DNA of 64,000 nucleotides from Hydrogenophaga sp. 2FB (GTDB lineage: Bacteria > Pseudomonadota > Gammaproteobacteria > Burkholderiales > Burkholderiaceae_C). Below are positions 28,094 to 36,332 of the stretch, piece by piece. Below the pieces are notes generated by a model that saw nothing but the letters and a program-made list of their open reading frames with translations, did no database searches and was not told the DNA's origin. The stretch is taken from NCBI RefSeq assembly GCF_005503365.1, contig NZ_SCML01000025.1, forward strand, positions 29,246 through 93,245, given 5' to 3'. Position 1 is the first letter of the stretch. Every line of letters starts with the position of its first letter. Both the position numbers and the translations under genes were made by a program.

Positions 28094-28960
28094 TCAGTTG
28101 TCCTCGGAGGTGTCGAAGCGCTGGTCTCGCTGCTTGAAGGTGGACGTGGTGCCGTCCTGCGAGCGCGTGCGCAGGATGTTGAACTCGTCGTCTTCGAAGC
28201 GCAGGTTGGTGCCCAGCGTGTGGCCCACAAAGCCGCGCGTGAACTGCGCCGCGCCGCCCAGGCTCTCCAACGCCATCTGGTGCATGGCCTTGCCGGTGAC
28301 CAGCGCGTCGCGCGGGTGCTTGGCGATGCGCAGCGCCCAGTCGTTCACCGCGGCATCGAGCTCTGCGCCAGGCACCGACAGGTTGACCAGGCCCAGGCGT
28401 TCGGCCGTCGGACCGTCGAAGCTGTTGCCCAGCAGCATGAGTTCGCGCGCCTTCTTGGCTCCGTACATCAGGATCTGGCTGTTCATGTGCCAGGTGTTGC
28501 CCGCCAGGCCCAGCCGTTGCTCGGCGTGGCTGAACTGCGTGTCGTGCGCGCAGATGGCCAGGTCGACCAGCTCCACCAGGTACATGCCCACGCCCGTGCA
28601 ATGACCGTGCACCTGCGCGATCACCGGTTTCATCGAGTTCTGGAACGCCATGTAGTTCATGCCCAGCTTGCGGTCGCGCAGAAGGCGCGTGCGCTGGCTG
28701 GGCCGGCGCGGCTTCTTGCCGTCGGCGGCGGGTTCGAGGCCGTAGGACTTCAGCGCGTCGTTGTAGTCGTGCCCGGCGCAGAACGAAGCGCCGTTGCCCT
28801 TGAGCACGATGACGCGCACCTGGTCGTCTTCCTCGGCTTCGTGCAGCGCCTCGACCATGCGGTCCAGGTCGTCGAAACGCAATGCGTTGTGTTTGTCGGG
28901 GCGGTTCATCACCAGCCTCGCCACAGGTCCTTCTTTCTCGACGATCACAGCGTCGTCCAT
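28094..28960 (-). CDS. Enoyl-CoA hydratase/isomerase-family protein
   Basis: Crotonase of 288 residues: ARLVMNRPDKHNALRFDDLD, GNGASFCAGHDYNDAL (oxyanion), HGHCTGVGMYLVELVDLAIC, and FSHAEQRLGL, which retains the Glu164-equivalent. The Glu144 position is a tyrosine (GVGMYLVEL). A charged insert (GKKPRRPSQRTRLLRDRK) follows the oxyanion loop. AGGAGA precedes ATG 28960. It is first of a two-gene operon, divergent from the CoA-transferase/ligase operon across 75 bases. Beta-oxidation-like catabolism is the likely setting; the substrate is unknown. Confidence 0.87.
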   Translation of the reverse strand: MDDAVIVEKEGPVARLVMNRPDKHNALRFDDLDRMVEALHEAEEDDQVRVIVLKGNGASFCAGHDYNDALKSYGLEPAADGKKPRRPSQRTRLLRDRKLGMNYMAFQNSMKPVIAQVHGHCTGVGMYLVELVDLAICAHDTQFSHAEQRLGLAGNTWHMNSQILMYGAKKARELMLLGNSFDGPTAERLGLVNLSVPGAELDAAVNDWALRIAKHPRDALVTGKAMHQMALESLGGAAQFTRGFVGHTLGTNLRFEDDEFNILRTRSQDGTTSTFKQRDQRFDTSEDN

Positions 28961-28994
28961 AAGCGTATCTCCTGAAATGTGTCCCGGCATGATA

Positions 28995-29010
28995 CAACGT
29001 TTGACCGTTG
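28995..29010. promoter_or_regulatory. Candidate operator in the crotonase/CoA-transferase divergent region
   Basis: CAACG (28995-28999) and CGTTG (29006-29010) form an inverted repeat with a 6-base spacer in the 75-base gap between two divergent CoA-metabolism operons. The surrounding bases are AT-richer than average. The binding protein is unknown; no regulator gene is adjacent. Confidence 0.35.
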
Positions 29011-29035
29011 CGTCAATTAAATGTAGCATTTGAAA

Positions 29036-30271
29036 ATGGACACACAAAACCCCACCGCACCTCTTTCCGATCGCCCCGCGCAGCCGTTGAAAGGCGTGCG
29101 CGTGATCGAGTTCGCCCACTGGATGGCGGGCCCGCTCGCTGGTGGCCTGCTGGCCGACTGGGGCGCCGACGTCATCAAGGTGGAGCCGCCGGGCGGCGAG
29201 CCCATGCGCACCATCTTTGCCAAGATGGGTGCGCGCGCCGGCACGCCGAACGCGGCTTTCACGCTGGCCAACCGCGGCAAACGTTCGCTCGTGCTCGACG
29301 TGAAGACCGGTGAAGGTCTGGCCGCGCTGGGGCAGTTGCTGGCGAATGCCGACGTGCTGCTGACCAACCTGCGGCCCGATGCGCTGCAGCGCCTGGGCCT
29401 GGGCGCCGCCGAGATCCGCGCGCGCTATCCGCGCCTGGTGTATTGCACGGTGAGCGCCTATGGTTGGGGCGGGCCCGACCAGGACCGGCCGGGCTACGAC
29501 ATCGCCGCGTTCTATGGCCGCACTGGCGTGGCGCACGAGATCACCACCGCCGGCACGCCGCCCCCCGCCTTGCTGCAAGGCATTGGCGATGCCTTCACTG
29601 CCATGACGGCGGCCACCGGCATCCTCGCCGCGCTCATGGAACGCCACCAGACCGGAGAGGGCCGCTTCGTGGAAGCCTCGCTCATGCGCACCGGCATGTG
29701 GGCGCTGGGCGGCGAGCTGGGGCAGAAGGCCTTGGGCGGCAACCCCAAACCGCCCAAGCCGCGCGAGCAGTCGCGCACGCCGATGTACAACTCCTACCGA
29801 ACGGCCGACGATCGCTGGTTCTTCCTGGTGGGCGTCGAGGCGAGGCGCCATCTGCCGACCGTGCTGCGCGCCATCGGCCGCGAAGACCTGGTCGACGACG
29901 AACGCTTCAAGGACGGGCGCGGCATCGGCACGCACGCCGCCGAACTGATCGCGCTGTTCGACCAGGCCTTCAACAGCCAGCCGCTGGCCTACTGGGCCGA
30001 GCAGTTGGACAAGCACGAGGTCTGGTGGGCACCGATCCAGGTGCCGGAAGAAGTGCTCGAGGACGAGCAGGCCAAGGCGATCGGCGCGTGGACCGAGGTC
30101 GAGGGCCACATGTCGGTGGACGCGCCCGTGCGCTTCGATTTCCAGCCGCGCAAGGAAGCGCCGCGCGCGCCACAGACGGGCGAGCACACCGAGCAGGTGC
30201 TGACCGACTTCGGCTTCAGCGCGGACGAGGTGCGGCGCCTCACTGCCGCCGCGAACGGAGAACAGGTATGA
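29036..30271 (+). CDS. CaiB/BaiF (family III) CoA-transferase
   Basis: CoA-transferase of 411 residues moving CoA between acyl donors and an organic acid through an aspartyl intermediate. Family motifs are PLKGVRVIEFAHWMAGPLAG, LLADWGADVIKVEPPGGEP, NRGKRSLVLDVKTGEG and RPGYDIAAFYGRTG, then the catalytic-region GIGDAFTAMTAATGILAAL. ATG 29036 is used; a TTG lies six bases upstream. Its stop overlaps the ligase start (ATGA), so the two are coupled. The substrate is unknown. Confidence 0.92.
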   Translation: MDTQNPTAPLSDRPAQPLKGVRVIEFAHWMAGPLAGGLLADWGADVIKVEPPGGEPMRTIFAKMGARAGTPNAAFTLANRGKRSLVLDVKTGEGLAALGQLLANADVLLTNLRPDALQRLGLGAAEIRARYPRLVYCTVSAYGWGGPDQDRPGYDIAAFYGRTGVAHEITTAGTPPPALLQGIGDAFTAMTAATGILAALMERHQTGEGRFVEASLMRTGMWALGGELGQKALGGNPKPPKPREQSRTPMYNSYRTADDRWFFLVGVEARRHLPTVLRAIGREDLVDDERFKDGRGIGTHAAELIALFDQAFNSQPLAYWAEQLDKHEVWWAPIQVPEEVLEDEQAKAIGAWTEVEGHMSVDAPVRFDFQPRKEAPRAPQTGEHTEQVLTDFGFSADEVRRLTAAANGEQV

Positions 30272-31854
30272 ACCCCGTGGTAGAAGCGCCCCTGTGGGGC
30301 CGTGAGGTCGAAGCTGGTCGGGTGCAGGGCCATGCGTGCCGCATCTACACACACCGGCCACGCTCGGTCGGCGCGCTGCTGCGCGATGCGCGCCGCTGGC
30401 AGGGCGGCCGCACCTTCGTCGTCGAAGGCGAACGCCGTCTGAGTTTCGGGGCCTTCGAGGCCGCGGTCGCGCGCGTGGTGGTGCAACTGCAGGCGCGTGG
30501 TGTGCGCACGGGCGACCGCGTCGTGCTGCTGGCTTACAACAGCATCGAATGGCTGGCGGCGTTCTGGGCCGTTCAATCGCTCGGTGCGGTGGCGGTGCTG
30601 TGCAACGCCTGGTGGAGCGCTCAGGAAACCAGCGAGGCGATCGCCGACGTGGAGCCGTCCTGGGTGCTGGCCGACTGGCTGGCCAAGCGCGGGCTGCGGC
30701 AAGAGCCCAACGTGATCGACATGGCCACGGTGCGCCAATGGGTCGATGGCGGCGAGCGCCACGCCCTGCCACCGCCGCCCGACGTGTCCGAAGACGCGCT
30801 GGCCATCATCATGTTCACGTCCGGCACGACGGGCCGCGCCAAGGGCGCACTGATGTCGCAAGGCGGCGTGGTGGCCAACCTGCAGAACCTGCTGGTGCTC
30901 ACCGGGCGGCTGCCGAGCGAGATGGCGCCCGACGCACCCGGCACGGTGAGCCTGCTCACGGTGCCGCTGTTCCACCTGGCCGGGGTGCAGGTCAGCATCT
31001 CGACCTTGCTCACCGGCGGCAAGCTGGTGCTGTTGGAAGGCCGCTTCGATGCGGCGGCGGTGTTGCGCCTGATCGAGCAGGAGCGCGTGCGCGTGTGGGG
31101 CAGCATCCCCACGATGGTCTCGCGGGTTCTCGAGCATCCGGACATTGGACGACACGATGTCTCCAGTCTGCGGTCCATCCCCATGGGCGGATCGGCCATT
31201 TCTCCCGAGCTGCGCGCGCGCATCCCGCAGGTGTTCCCCGGTGTGAAGAAAAGCGTGGGCAGCCTGTACGGCTGCACGGAGGCCGGCGGCATTCTCGCGG
31301 CCGGCAGCGCGGACGATCTGCGCGAGCGCCCGGGTTGTGTGGGCAAGCCCTTGCCCGTGGTCGAGTTGCGCATCGTGAACGCGGATGCACAGGGCGTGGG
31401 GGACATCCAGGCGCGCACCCCCACGGTCACCTTGGGCGTGTGGGGCGAGGCGGAGGCGGCGACCGACAGCGAAGGCTGGGTGCGCACGGGCGACCTGGGT
31501 CGCTATGAAAACGGCTATCTGTTCCTCAGTGGACGTTCGAAAGACATCGTGATCCGCGCGGGTGAAAACATCGCCTGCGCGCACGTGGAGCAATGCCTGC
31601 AGACCCATCCCGCCGTTCAGGAAGTGGCGGTGCTGCCGTTGCCGCACGCGGACCTGGGCGAAGAGGTCGCCGCCGTGGTGGTGTTGCGTGAAGGCCAGGC
31701 CGTCACCAGCGAGGCATTGGCCGCGCATGCGCAGTCGCACCTTGGAAAATTCCAGGTGCCCAGCCGCTGGTGGCTGCGCCGCGAACCGCTACCCACCAAT
31801 GCAACGGGCAAGATCGCGAAGGCGGAGCTCAAGGCGAACTGGTTGGGCGACTAG
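30268..31854 (+). CDS. Acyl-CoA synthetase (AMP-forming)
   Basis: Adenylate-forming ligase of 528 residues. The P-loop is IMFTSGTTGRAKGALM near residue 180, YGCTEAGGILAAG is the A5 motif, and GWVRTGDLGRYENGYLFLSG, RSKDIVIRAGENIAC and NATGKIAKAELK (the catalytic lysine) close the family pattern. It is translationally coupled to the CoA-transferase and divergent from two crotonases, suggesting activation of a carboxylic acid for beta-oxidation-type breakdown. Confidence 0.92.
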   Translation: MNPVVEAPLWGREVEAGRVQGHACRIYTHRPRSVGALLRDARRWQGGRTFVVEGERRLSFGAFEAAVARVVVQLQARGVRTGDRVVLLAYNSIEWLAAFWAVQSLGAVAVLCNAWWSAQETSEAIADVEPSWVLADWLAKRGLRQEPNVIDMATVRQWVDGGERHALPPPPDVSEDALAIIMFTSGTTGRAKGALMSQGGVVANLQNLLVLTGRLPSEMAPDAPGTVSLLTVPLFHLAGVQVSISTLLTGGKLVLLEGRFDAAAVLRLIEQERVRVWGSIPTMVSRVLEHPDIGRHDVSSLRSIPMGGSAISPELRARIPQVFPGVKKSVGSLYGCTEAGGILAAGSADDLRERPGCVGKPLPVVELRIVNADAQGVGDIQARTPTVTLGVWGEAEAATDSEGWVRTGDLGRYENGYLFLSGRSKDIVIRAGENIACAHVEQCLQTHPAVQEVAVLPLPHADLGEEVAAVVVLREGQAVTSEALAAHAQSHLGKFQVPSRWWLRREPLPTNATGKIAKAELKANWLGD

Positions 31855-31879
31855 GAGTCGCGCCGACGGCGTTCGCGGA

Positions 31880-32257
31880 TCACCGAGGCACGCCGGCCGT
31901 GATGGCGAAGGTTCCCAGGCACGAAGCGATCAGCTTGCCGTCGGCGCTCACCCGGCTCTCGACCGTCGCGATCGTGCGCCCCTTGTGCACGACCTGGCTG
32001 TCACAGGTCAGCGTCTCGCCGGCACCCGGCCGGTGGTAGTTGATCTTCAGTTCGATCGTCGCGCAGTGTTCGCCCGGCGCCAGCAGCGTCTTGAGCGCGG
32101 CGCCCATGCCCGTATCGGCCAACGTGAAGGGAACGCCACCATGGGCTACGCCGACCGAGTTCATGTGGGCGGGCTGAAGCCGCAGTTCGCAGCGGCTGAC
32201 GCCTTCGGCTGCCGTGCCGAATTCGATACCCAGATGTTCAGCAAAAGGGATGTTCAC
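31880..32257 (-). CDS. PaaI-family thioesterase
   Basis: Hotdog-fold acyl-CoA thioesterase of 125 residues: LRLQPAHMNSVGVAHGGVPFTLADTGMG (substrate/helix region), ELKINYHRPGAGETLTCDSQVVHKG and VESRVSADGKLIAS. It hydrolyses small acyl- or aryl-CoA to free CoA. A GTG start at 32257 is used; no better ATG is available. It lies six bases after the SDR gene on the same strand, so it is likely in the same transcript from the divergent TRAP promoter region. Confidence 0.88.
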   Translation of the reverse strand: MNIPFAEHLGIEFGTAAEGVSRCELRLQPAHMNSVGVAHGGVPFTLADTGMGAALKTLLAPGEHCATIELKINYHRPGAGETLTCDSQVVHKGRTIATVESRVSADGKLIASCLGTFAITAGVPR

Positions 32258-32263
32258 GCACGT

Positions 32264-33103
32264 TTACTGGAACGAGGTTGAGAAGGAAATGTCTTTCCAG
32301 CGTTGGACCTCGGCGGCCACTGCGCCCGCCTTGTCCGACACCTGCTGCCATGCGTCCGGCCCCAATGGCAGGCGCAGCGGAGGGGACTCCAGGCGACTGA
32401 TCTCAAACAGGGCCAATGCCAATCTGGCGGGGTCGCCCGGCTGTGTGCCGTGGCGGGATTTCATCGCATTTCGGGTCAGGCCAGCGCTCGCCTCGTAGTC
32501 GCTGATCAACAGGGACGATGTGGCGAGAGATCCGCCCGCAAAATCACTGCGGAAGCCGCCAGGTTCAATCAGCGTGACATGGATTCCGAGGTGTGCCACC
32601 TCTTTTGCCAGCGACTCGGAAAAGCCTTCGACGGCAAATTTGCTGGCGCTGTACATGGCCATGCCGGAGAAACCGATAAAACCCACGAGCGATGAAAAAT
32701 TGATGATGTGGCCTTTGCGCCGCTTTCTCATGCCAGGCAGGGCCGCTCGCGTGCACTCCACCAGGCCAAAAAAATTGACGTCGAAAAGCCGCCGATATTC
32801 GTCGGGCGAGGTTTCCTCCGCCGCGCCCACCAGACCGTAGCCCGCGTTGTTGACCAACACGTCGATGCCGCTGAAATCGGCCTCGGCCCGCCGTATGGTT
32901 TCCGCCGCCGCTTCGTGTTCCGTGACATTGAGATGGTATGAGCGGCAAGTGTCTGGAAAGAGTTCGGTGAGAGGACTGTGGCCGTTGCTGTTCAGCACCG
33001 TCACAGCCACGTTGTCTCCCTGGTTCAGTGCCATCTGCGCGATCTCATAACCCATGCCTTTGTCGCAGCCCGTGATGAGCCATGTGCGATTGGTCGGTTT
33101 CAT
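32264..33103 (-). CDS. Short-chain dehydrogenase/reductase
   Basis: Classical SDR of 279 residues. The cofactor motif TWLITGCDKGMGYEIAQ is at residues 8-24, NNAGYGLVG near 90, the catalytic serine in INFSSLVGFIG, and YSASKFAVEGFSESLAKE holding Tyr-x3-Lys near 155. It oxidises or reduces an alcohol/ketone with NAD(P); the substrate is unknown. Its ATG overlaps the stop of a possible 40-residue gene. It is transcribed divergently from the TRAP transporter, across a shared operator, and precedes the thioesterase. Confidence 0.92.
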   Translation of the reverse strand: MKPTNRTWLITGCDKGMGYEIAQMALNQGDNVAVTVLNSNGHSPLTELFPDTCRSYHLNVTEHEAAAETIRRAEADFSGIDVLVNNAGYGLVGAAEETSPDEYRRLFDVNFFGLVECTRAALPGMRKRRKGHIINFSSLVGFIGFSGMAMYSASKFAVEGFSESLAKEVAHLGIHVTLIEPGGFRSDFAGGSLATSSLLISDYEASAGLTRNAMKSRHGTQPGDPARLALALFEISRLESPPLRLPLGPDAWQQVSDKAGAVAAEVQRWKDISFSTSFQ

Positions 33104-33222
33104 TCGTGTCTCCAGTAGGGCGGCTTGATGCCAGCCAGTTGCCTGTATGAATCAAGAAATTCGTTCATTGATTCGCGGGAAAGATGCCGCCTCGTGTCCA
33201 GTTGGTGCGCGGCCTCGACCAT
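33100..33222 (-). CDS. Possible small protein gene upstream of the SDR
   Basis: A frame of 40 codons ends in WRHE-stop and overlaps the SDR start codon by ATGA, as coupled genes do. The reading MVEAAHQLDTRRHLSRESMN, then EFLDSYRQLAGIKPPY, looks protein-like but I recognise no family. An in-frame GTG at 33258 would lengthen it by 12 residues. No clear ribosome site precedes either start. It lies directly downstream of the - strand promoter at 33272-33300. It may be a leader peptide or chance. Confidence 0.3.
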   Translation of the reverse strand: MVEAAHQLDTRRHLSRESMNEFLDSYRQLAGIKPPYWRHE

Positions 33223-33247
33223 TGGCAGTCGTGCGCCCCGACGGTGC

Positions 33248-33303
33248 TTGACGAGCACAAAGCGTGTGATTATTATAGGGTGATCCAATAAATGGGTCAC
33301 CCA
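33248..33303. promoter_or_regulatory. Divergent TRAP/SDR promoters with shared palindromic operator
   Basis: On the + strand, TTGACG (33248-33253), a 17-base spacer and TATTAT (33271-33276) form a strong sigma70 promoter for the TRAP operon. On the - strand, GTGACC (33300-33295), 17 bases and TATAAT (33277-33272) face the SDR. Between them lies GGGTGATCC-N7-GGGTCACCC (33278-33302), whose right arm sits in TGGGTCACCCA (33293-33303). A repressor here would block both directions. The TGG-N5-CCA form suits FadR-type GntR proteins. Confidence 0.65.
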
Positions 33304-33357
33304 AAAATTCAATCGTGCACATCGAGCCCATGTCGTTGGGCTCAACAAGGAGACAAC

Positions 33358-34377
33358 ATGAAATTCACGCCAAAGCACGCGTTTGCCGCCGTCATGACCA
33401 TCGGTTTGGCGTTCGCGCTCGGGTCTGCCGCCGCTCAGACACCACGCACGCTGCGCATCGCTGTCAGCACGGCGGCCGACCACCCACTGACCGTCGGTGC
33501 GCAGAAATTCGGCGATCTTGTGGGCGACAAGTCCGCAGGAAAGATCAAGGCGCGCGTCTATCCCGGCGCCGTGCTGGGAAACGACGTGCAGGTGATTGGT
33601 TCGCTTCAAGGGGGAACGATCGACGCCACCATCGTGACCAGCGGGTTGCTCACCAGCCTGGCCAAGGAGTACAACCTGTTTGTGCTCCCGGGCGTTCTGC
33701 ATGATGCGAGGGAGGCCGACGCCCTGCTGGACGGGCCTTTCGGCCGCAAGGTACGGGAGAGTCTGGAGGCGCACAAGCTGGTGGCGTTGGCGCATATGGA
33801 GCACGGCTTCAAGCACATTGCCAACAACAAGCGCGTGGTGTCGAAGTGGGAAGATGTCGACGGCATCAAGATCCGCGTCACGCAAACGCCCACACTGATC
33901 GACACTTTTGCGCGTCTGGGTGCCAACCCCGTGCCGATGCCTTTCAATGAGGTTTACACCGCACTCGAACAAGGCGCCATCGACGGCATGGAGACCACCT
34001 TGGCCACCTTCGATTCCGGCAAGTTCAACGAAGTGCAGAAAAATCTGACGCTGACCGCTCACATCTACGACCCCCTTGTGCTGCTGGTGTCCAAAACTAC
34101 CTGGGACAAACTGAGCGCCGAAGAACGAAAAATCTTCACGGACAGTGCAACGGAGGCGACTGCCTTTCAGCGCCGGTTCAACCGCGAAAAAGAAGCCAAG
34201 CTGCTGGGCGAGTTGAAGCAGCGCGGTGTCGCGGTGACCGAGATGGGTGCGGGTGAAAAGGCGCGCATGCGTGACCGGCTGAAGGTCGTGGTTGAAAAAT
34301 ATTCACAGTCGGTCGGTGAAGCCACGGCGCGCGAGTTCAACGCAGAACTCGAGAAGATCCGCAAGACGCGCCCGTAA
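33358..34377 (+). CDS. TRAP transporter substrate-binding protein (DctP-like)
   Basis: Periplasmic receptor of 339 residues. A signal peptide (MKFTPKHAFAAVMTIGLAF, cleavage after ...GSAAA) is followed by TLRIAVSTAADHPLTVGAQKF, GNDVQVIGSLQGGTIDATIV, the family's IKIRVTQTPTLIDTFARLGA (substrate-carboxylate arginine) and PMPFNEVYTALEQGAIDGME. AAGGAG precedes ATG 33358. It is first of the TRAP operon with DctQ- and DctM-type membrane genes. The ligand is an organic acid, not defined by sequence. Confidence 0.95.
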   Translation: MKFTPKHAFAAVMTIGLAFALGSAAAQTPRTLRIAVSTAADHPLTVGAQKFGDLVGDKSAGKIKARVYPGAVLGNDVQVIGSLQGGTIDATIVTSGLLTSLAKEYNLFVLPGVLHDAREADALLDGPFGRKVRESLEAHKLVALAHMEHGFKHIANNKRVVSKWEDVDGIKIRVTQTPTLIDTFARLGANPVPMPFNEVYTALEQGAIDGMETTLATFDSGKFNEVQKNLTLTAHIYDPLVLLVSKTTWDKLSAEERKIFTDSATEATAFQRRFNREKEAKLLGELKQRGVAVTEMGAGEKARMRDRLKVVVEKYSQSVGEATAREFNAELEKIRKTRP

Positions 34378-34474
34378 GTCCTTCCAGGTAGAGCCTCCGC
34401 GGAGGCCTTTCGCTGCTGCTACCGGTGCACACGGGTCCGTCTACGCGCGGGCCAACTCTCCCTTGAAAGTCTCT

Positions 34475-35014
34475 ATGGATCGTTGGATAGAAGCCTATTT
34501 CCGACTGCTCAAGCACGTCGTCGTGTTCAGCATGGCCGCCATGGTGGTTCTGGTGTTCGCGAACGTGGTGTTGCGCTATGCGTTCAACACCGGCATCCCC
34601 GTTGCCGAAGAGCTGTCGCGCTGGTTGTTTGTGTGGCTGGTCTTCATAGGCTCCGCCGTGGCACTTCGCCAACGTGCACATATCGGGCTGGACTCGCTGG
34701 TCTCGCGCCTCCCCTTGCGGGGCAAGCAGGCGTGTTTCCTGGTGAGCCATGTGCTGATGTTGTTGGCGGTGTGGCTGTTTCTTGTCGGTTTGCTGACCCA
34801 GGTAGAAGTGAACCTGGCTACCCAAGCGCCTGCGACGGGACTTTCGATGTCGGTGTTGTATGCCGCGGGTCTGCCGTTTTGTCTCACGGCGGGCGTGTTG
34901 TTGTTGGGCGCGATCTGGCGATTCGCAAAGGGGGAGACGTCGGAAGACGAGTTGATCGACGTGGTGGAGTCCGAAGAAAACGTGCTGCCGCTTCAGCCGG
35001 GGGCGACGAAATGA
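34475..35014 (+). CDS. TRAP transporter small permease (DctQ-like)
   Basis: Inner-membrane protein of 179 residues with four predicted helices (VVVFSMAAMVVLVFANVVLR, then LSRWLFVWLVFIGSAVAL, and two more) and the conserved FNTGIPVAEELSRWLF. ATG 34475 begins the natural N-terminus; the ribosome site is weak. Its stop overlaps the DctM start by four bases. It couples the receptor to the large permease in sodium-driven uptake. Confidence 0.92.
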   Translation: MDRWIEAYFRLLKHVVVFSMAAMVVLVFANVVLRYAFNTGIPVAEELSRWLFVWLVFIGSAVALRQRAHIGLDSLVSRLPLRGKQACFLVSHVLMLLAVWLFLVGLLTQVEVNLATQAPATGLSMSVLYAAGLPFCLTAGVLLLGAIWRFAKGETSEDELIDVVESEENVLPLQPGATK

Positions 35015-36294
35015 CGATTGGGGTTTTTGTGTTTTCGTTGTTGGGGTGCATGGCCATCGGCATGCCGATCGCCTTTGCATTGCTGCTGTCCGGCATTGCA
35101 CTGATGTGGCATCTGGATAACTTTGAAACGCAAATCGTCGCGCAGAACCTCATCAACGGCGCCGACAGCTTCTCCCTGCTGGCCGTGCCGTTCTTTCTGC
35201 TGGCGGGTGAGGTGATGAACAAGGGCGGTTTGTCTCGCCGCATCGTCAACATCGGCATTGCGATGGTGGGGCATCTGCCCGGTGGCCTGGGTTATGTCGT
35301 CATCGTGGCGGCATGCATCATGGCGGCTCTCTCGGGATCTGCGGTGGCAGACGCGGCGGCGCTGACCGCCGTGCTGTATCCCATGATGGTTCGAGCGGGT
35401 CACGATCCAGGCAAGTCGGCAGGGCTCATCGCTGCGGGCGGGATCATTGCGCCCGTCATTCCGCCCTCCATCGGCTTCATCATCTTTGGTGTTGCCGCTG
35501 GCGTGTCCATTTCGAAGTTGTTCATTGCGGGTCTGATCCCGGGTTTGATGCTCGGTGTCGCATTGGCCGTGACATGGTGGCTGCAAGTGCGCAAGGACAA
35601 AGTGCAGCCGATGCCTCGTGCCACCAAAGGCGAACTGGCGAAAGCGATCGCAGACGGCGCCTGGGCGCTTGCGTTGCCTGCGATCATCATTTTTGGTTTG
35701 AAGTTCGGGGTGTTCACGCCCACCGAAGCCGGCGTCGTTTGCGCGGTCTACGCCTTGTTCGTGACCATGTTCATCTACCGCGAGTTGCATTGGCGCCAGC
35801 TCTACGATGTGCTGGCCGCCGCAGGGCAGACCACGGCGGTGGTGATGTTCCTGGCCGCGGCATCCTTGCTCTCGGCATGGATGATCACCATTGCAGACAT
35901 CCCTGCCCAGCTCACCGATTTGCTGGAACCGTTGCTGCAGAACAAGATTCTGTTGATGTTGGCGATTCAGGTGTTGGTCGTGGTGGTGGGAACGGCACTC
36001 GACATGACGCCCGCCATCCTGATCCTCACGCCCATCTTGATGCCGGTGGTCAAAGCGGCCGGAATTGACCCCGTGTACTTTGGCGTGCTGTTCATCATGA
36101 ACAACGCCATCGGACTGATAACGCCGCCGGTGGGCGCCGTGCTCAACGTGGTCTGTGGCGTGGCCAGGATCAAGATGGAACGCATCATCGCGGGGGTCTG
36201 GCCCTTCCTGGTGGCGCAGTGCCTGGTGTTGTTGCTGCTGACCCTGTTTCCCCCGCTGGTCATGGTGCCGGCGGCCTGGCTGATGGGCCGCTAG
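35011..36294 (+). CDS. TRAP transporter large permease (DctM-like)
   Basis: Transport channel subunit of 427 residues with about eleven or twelve hydrophobic helices. Family motifs are FALLLSGIALMW, PFFLLAGEVMNKGGLSRRI, AALSGSAVADAAALTAVLYP, AGGIIAPVIPPSIGFIIFG and MNNAIGLITPPVGAVLNVV. It is the usual length for DctM and ends the DctPQM set. The aldehyde dehydrogenase gene follows after 38 bases in the same direction, so the imported compound probably yields an aldehyde. Confidence 0.95.
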   Translation: MTIGVFVFSLLGCMAIGMPIAFALLLSGIALMWHLDNFETQIVAQNLINGADSFSLLAVPFFLLAGEVMNKGGLSRRIVNIGIAMVGHLPGGLGYVVIVAACIMAALSGSAVADAAALTAVLYPMMVRAGHDPGKSAGLIAAGGIIAPVIPPSIGFIIFGVAAGVSISKLFIAGLIPGLMLGVALAVTWWLQVRKDKVQPMPRATKGELAKAIADGAWALALPAIIIFGLKFGVFTPTEAGVVCAVYALFVTMFIYRELHWRQLYDVLAAAGQTTAVVMFLAAASLLSAWMITIADIPAQLTDLLEPLLQNKILLMLAIQVLVVVVGTALDMTPAILILTPILMPVVKAAGIDPVYFGVLFIMNNAIGLITPPVGAVLNVVCGVARIKMERIIAGVWPFLVAQCLVLLLLTLFPPLVMVPAAWLMGR

Positions 36295-36332
36295 GCCCCA
36301 CAGCGAACCCATTCCATTTTTGAGGAGAAACC

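Noticed and set aside
28094..30772. Long - strand frame running upstream from the second crotonase, opposite the CoA-transferase
   Set aside because: Only the part from 28960 down is crotonase; the rest is antisense to a well-supported CoA-transferase gene and lacks motifs.
33223..34062. Extension of the small - strand frame at 33100 into a frame of 320 codons
   Set aside because: The region above 33260 is antisense to the TRAP receptor and the promoter; only the short 3' part is plausible.
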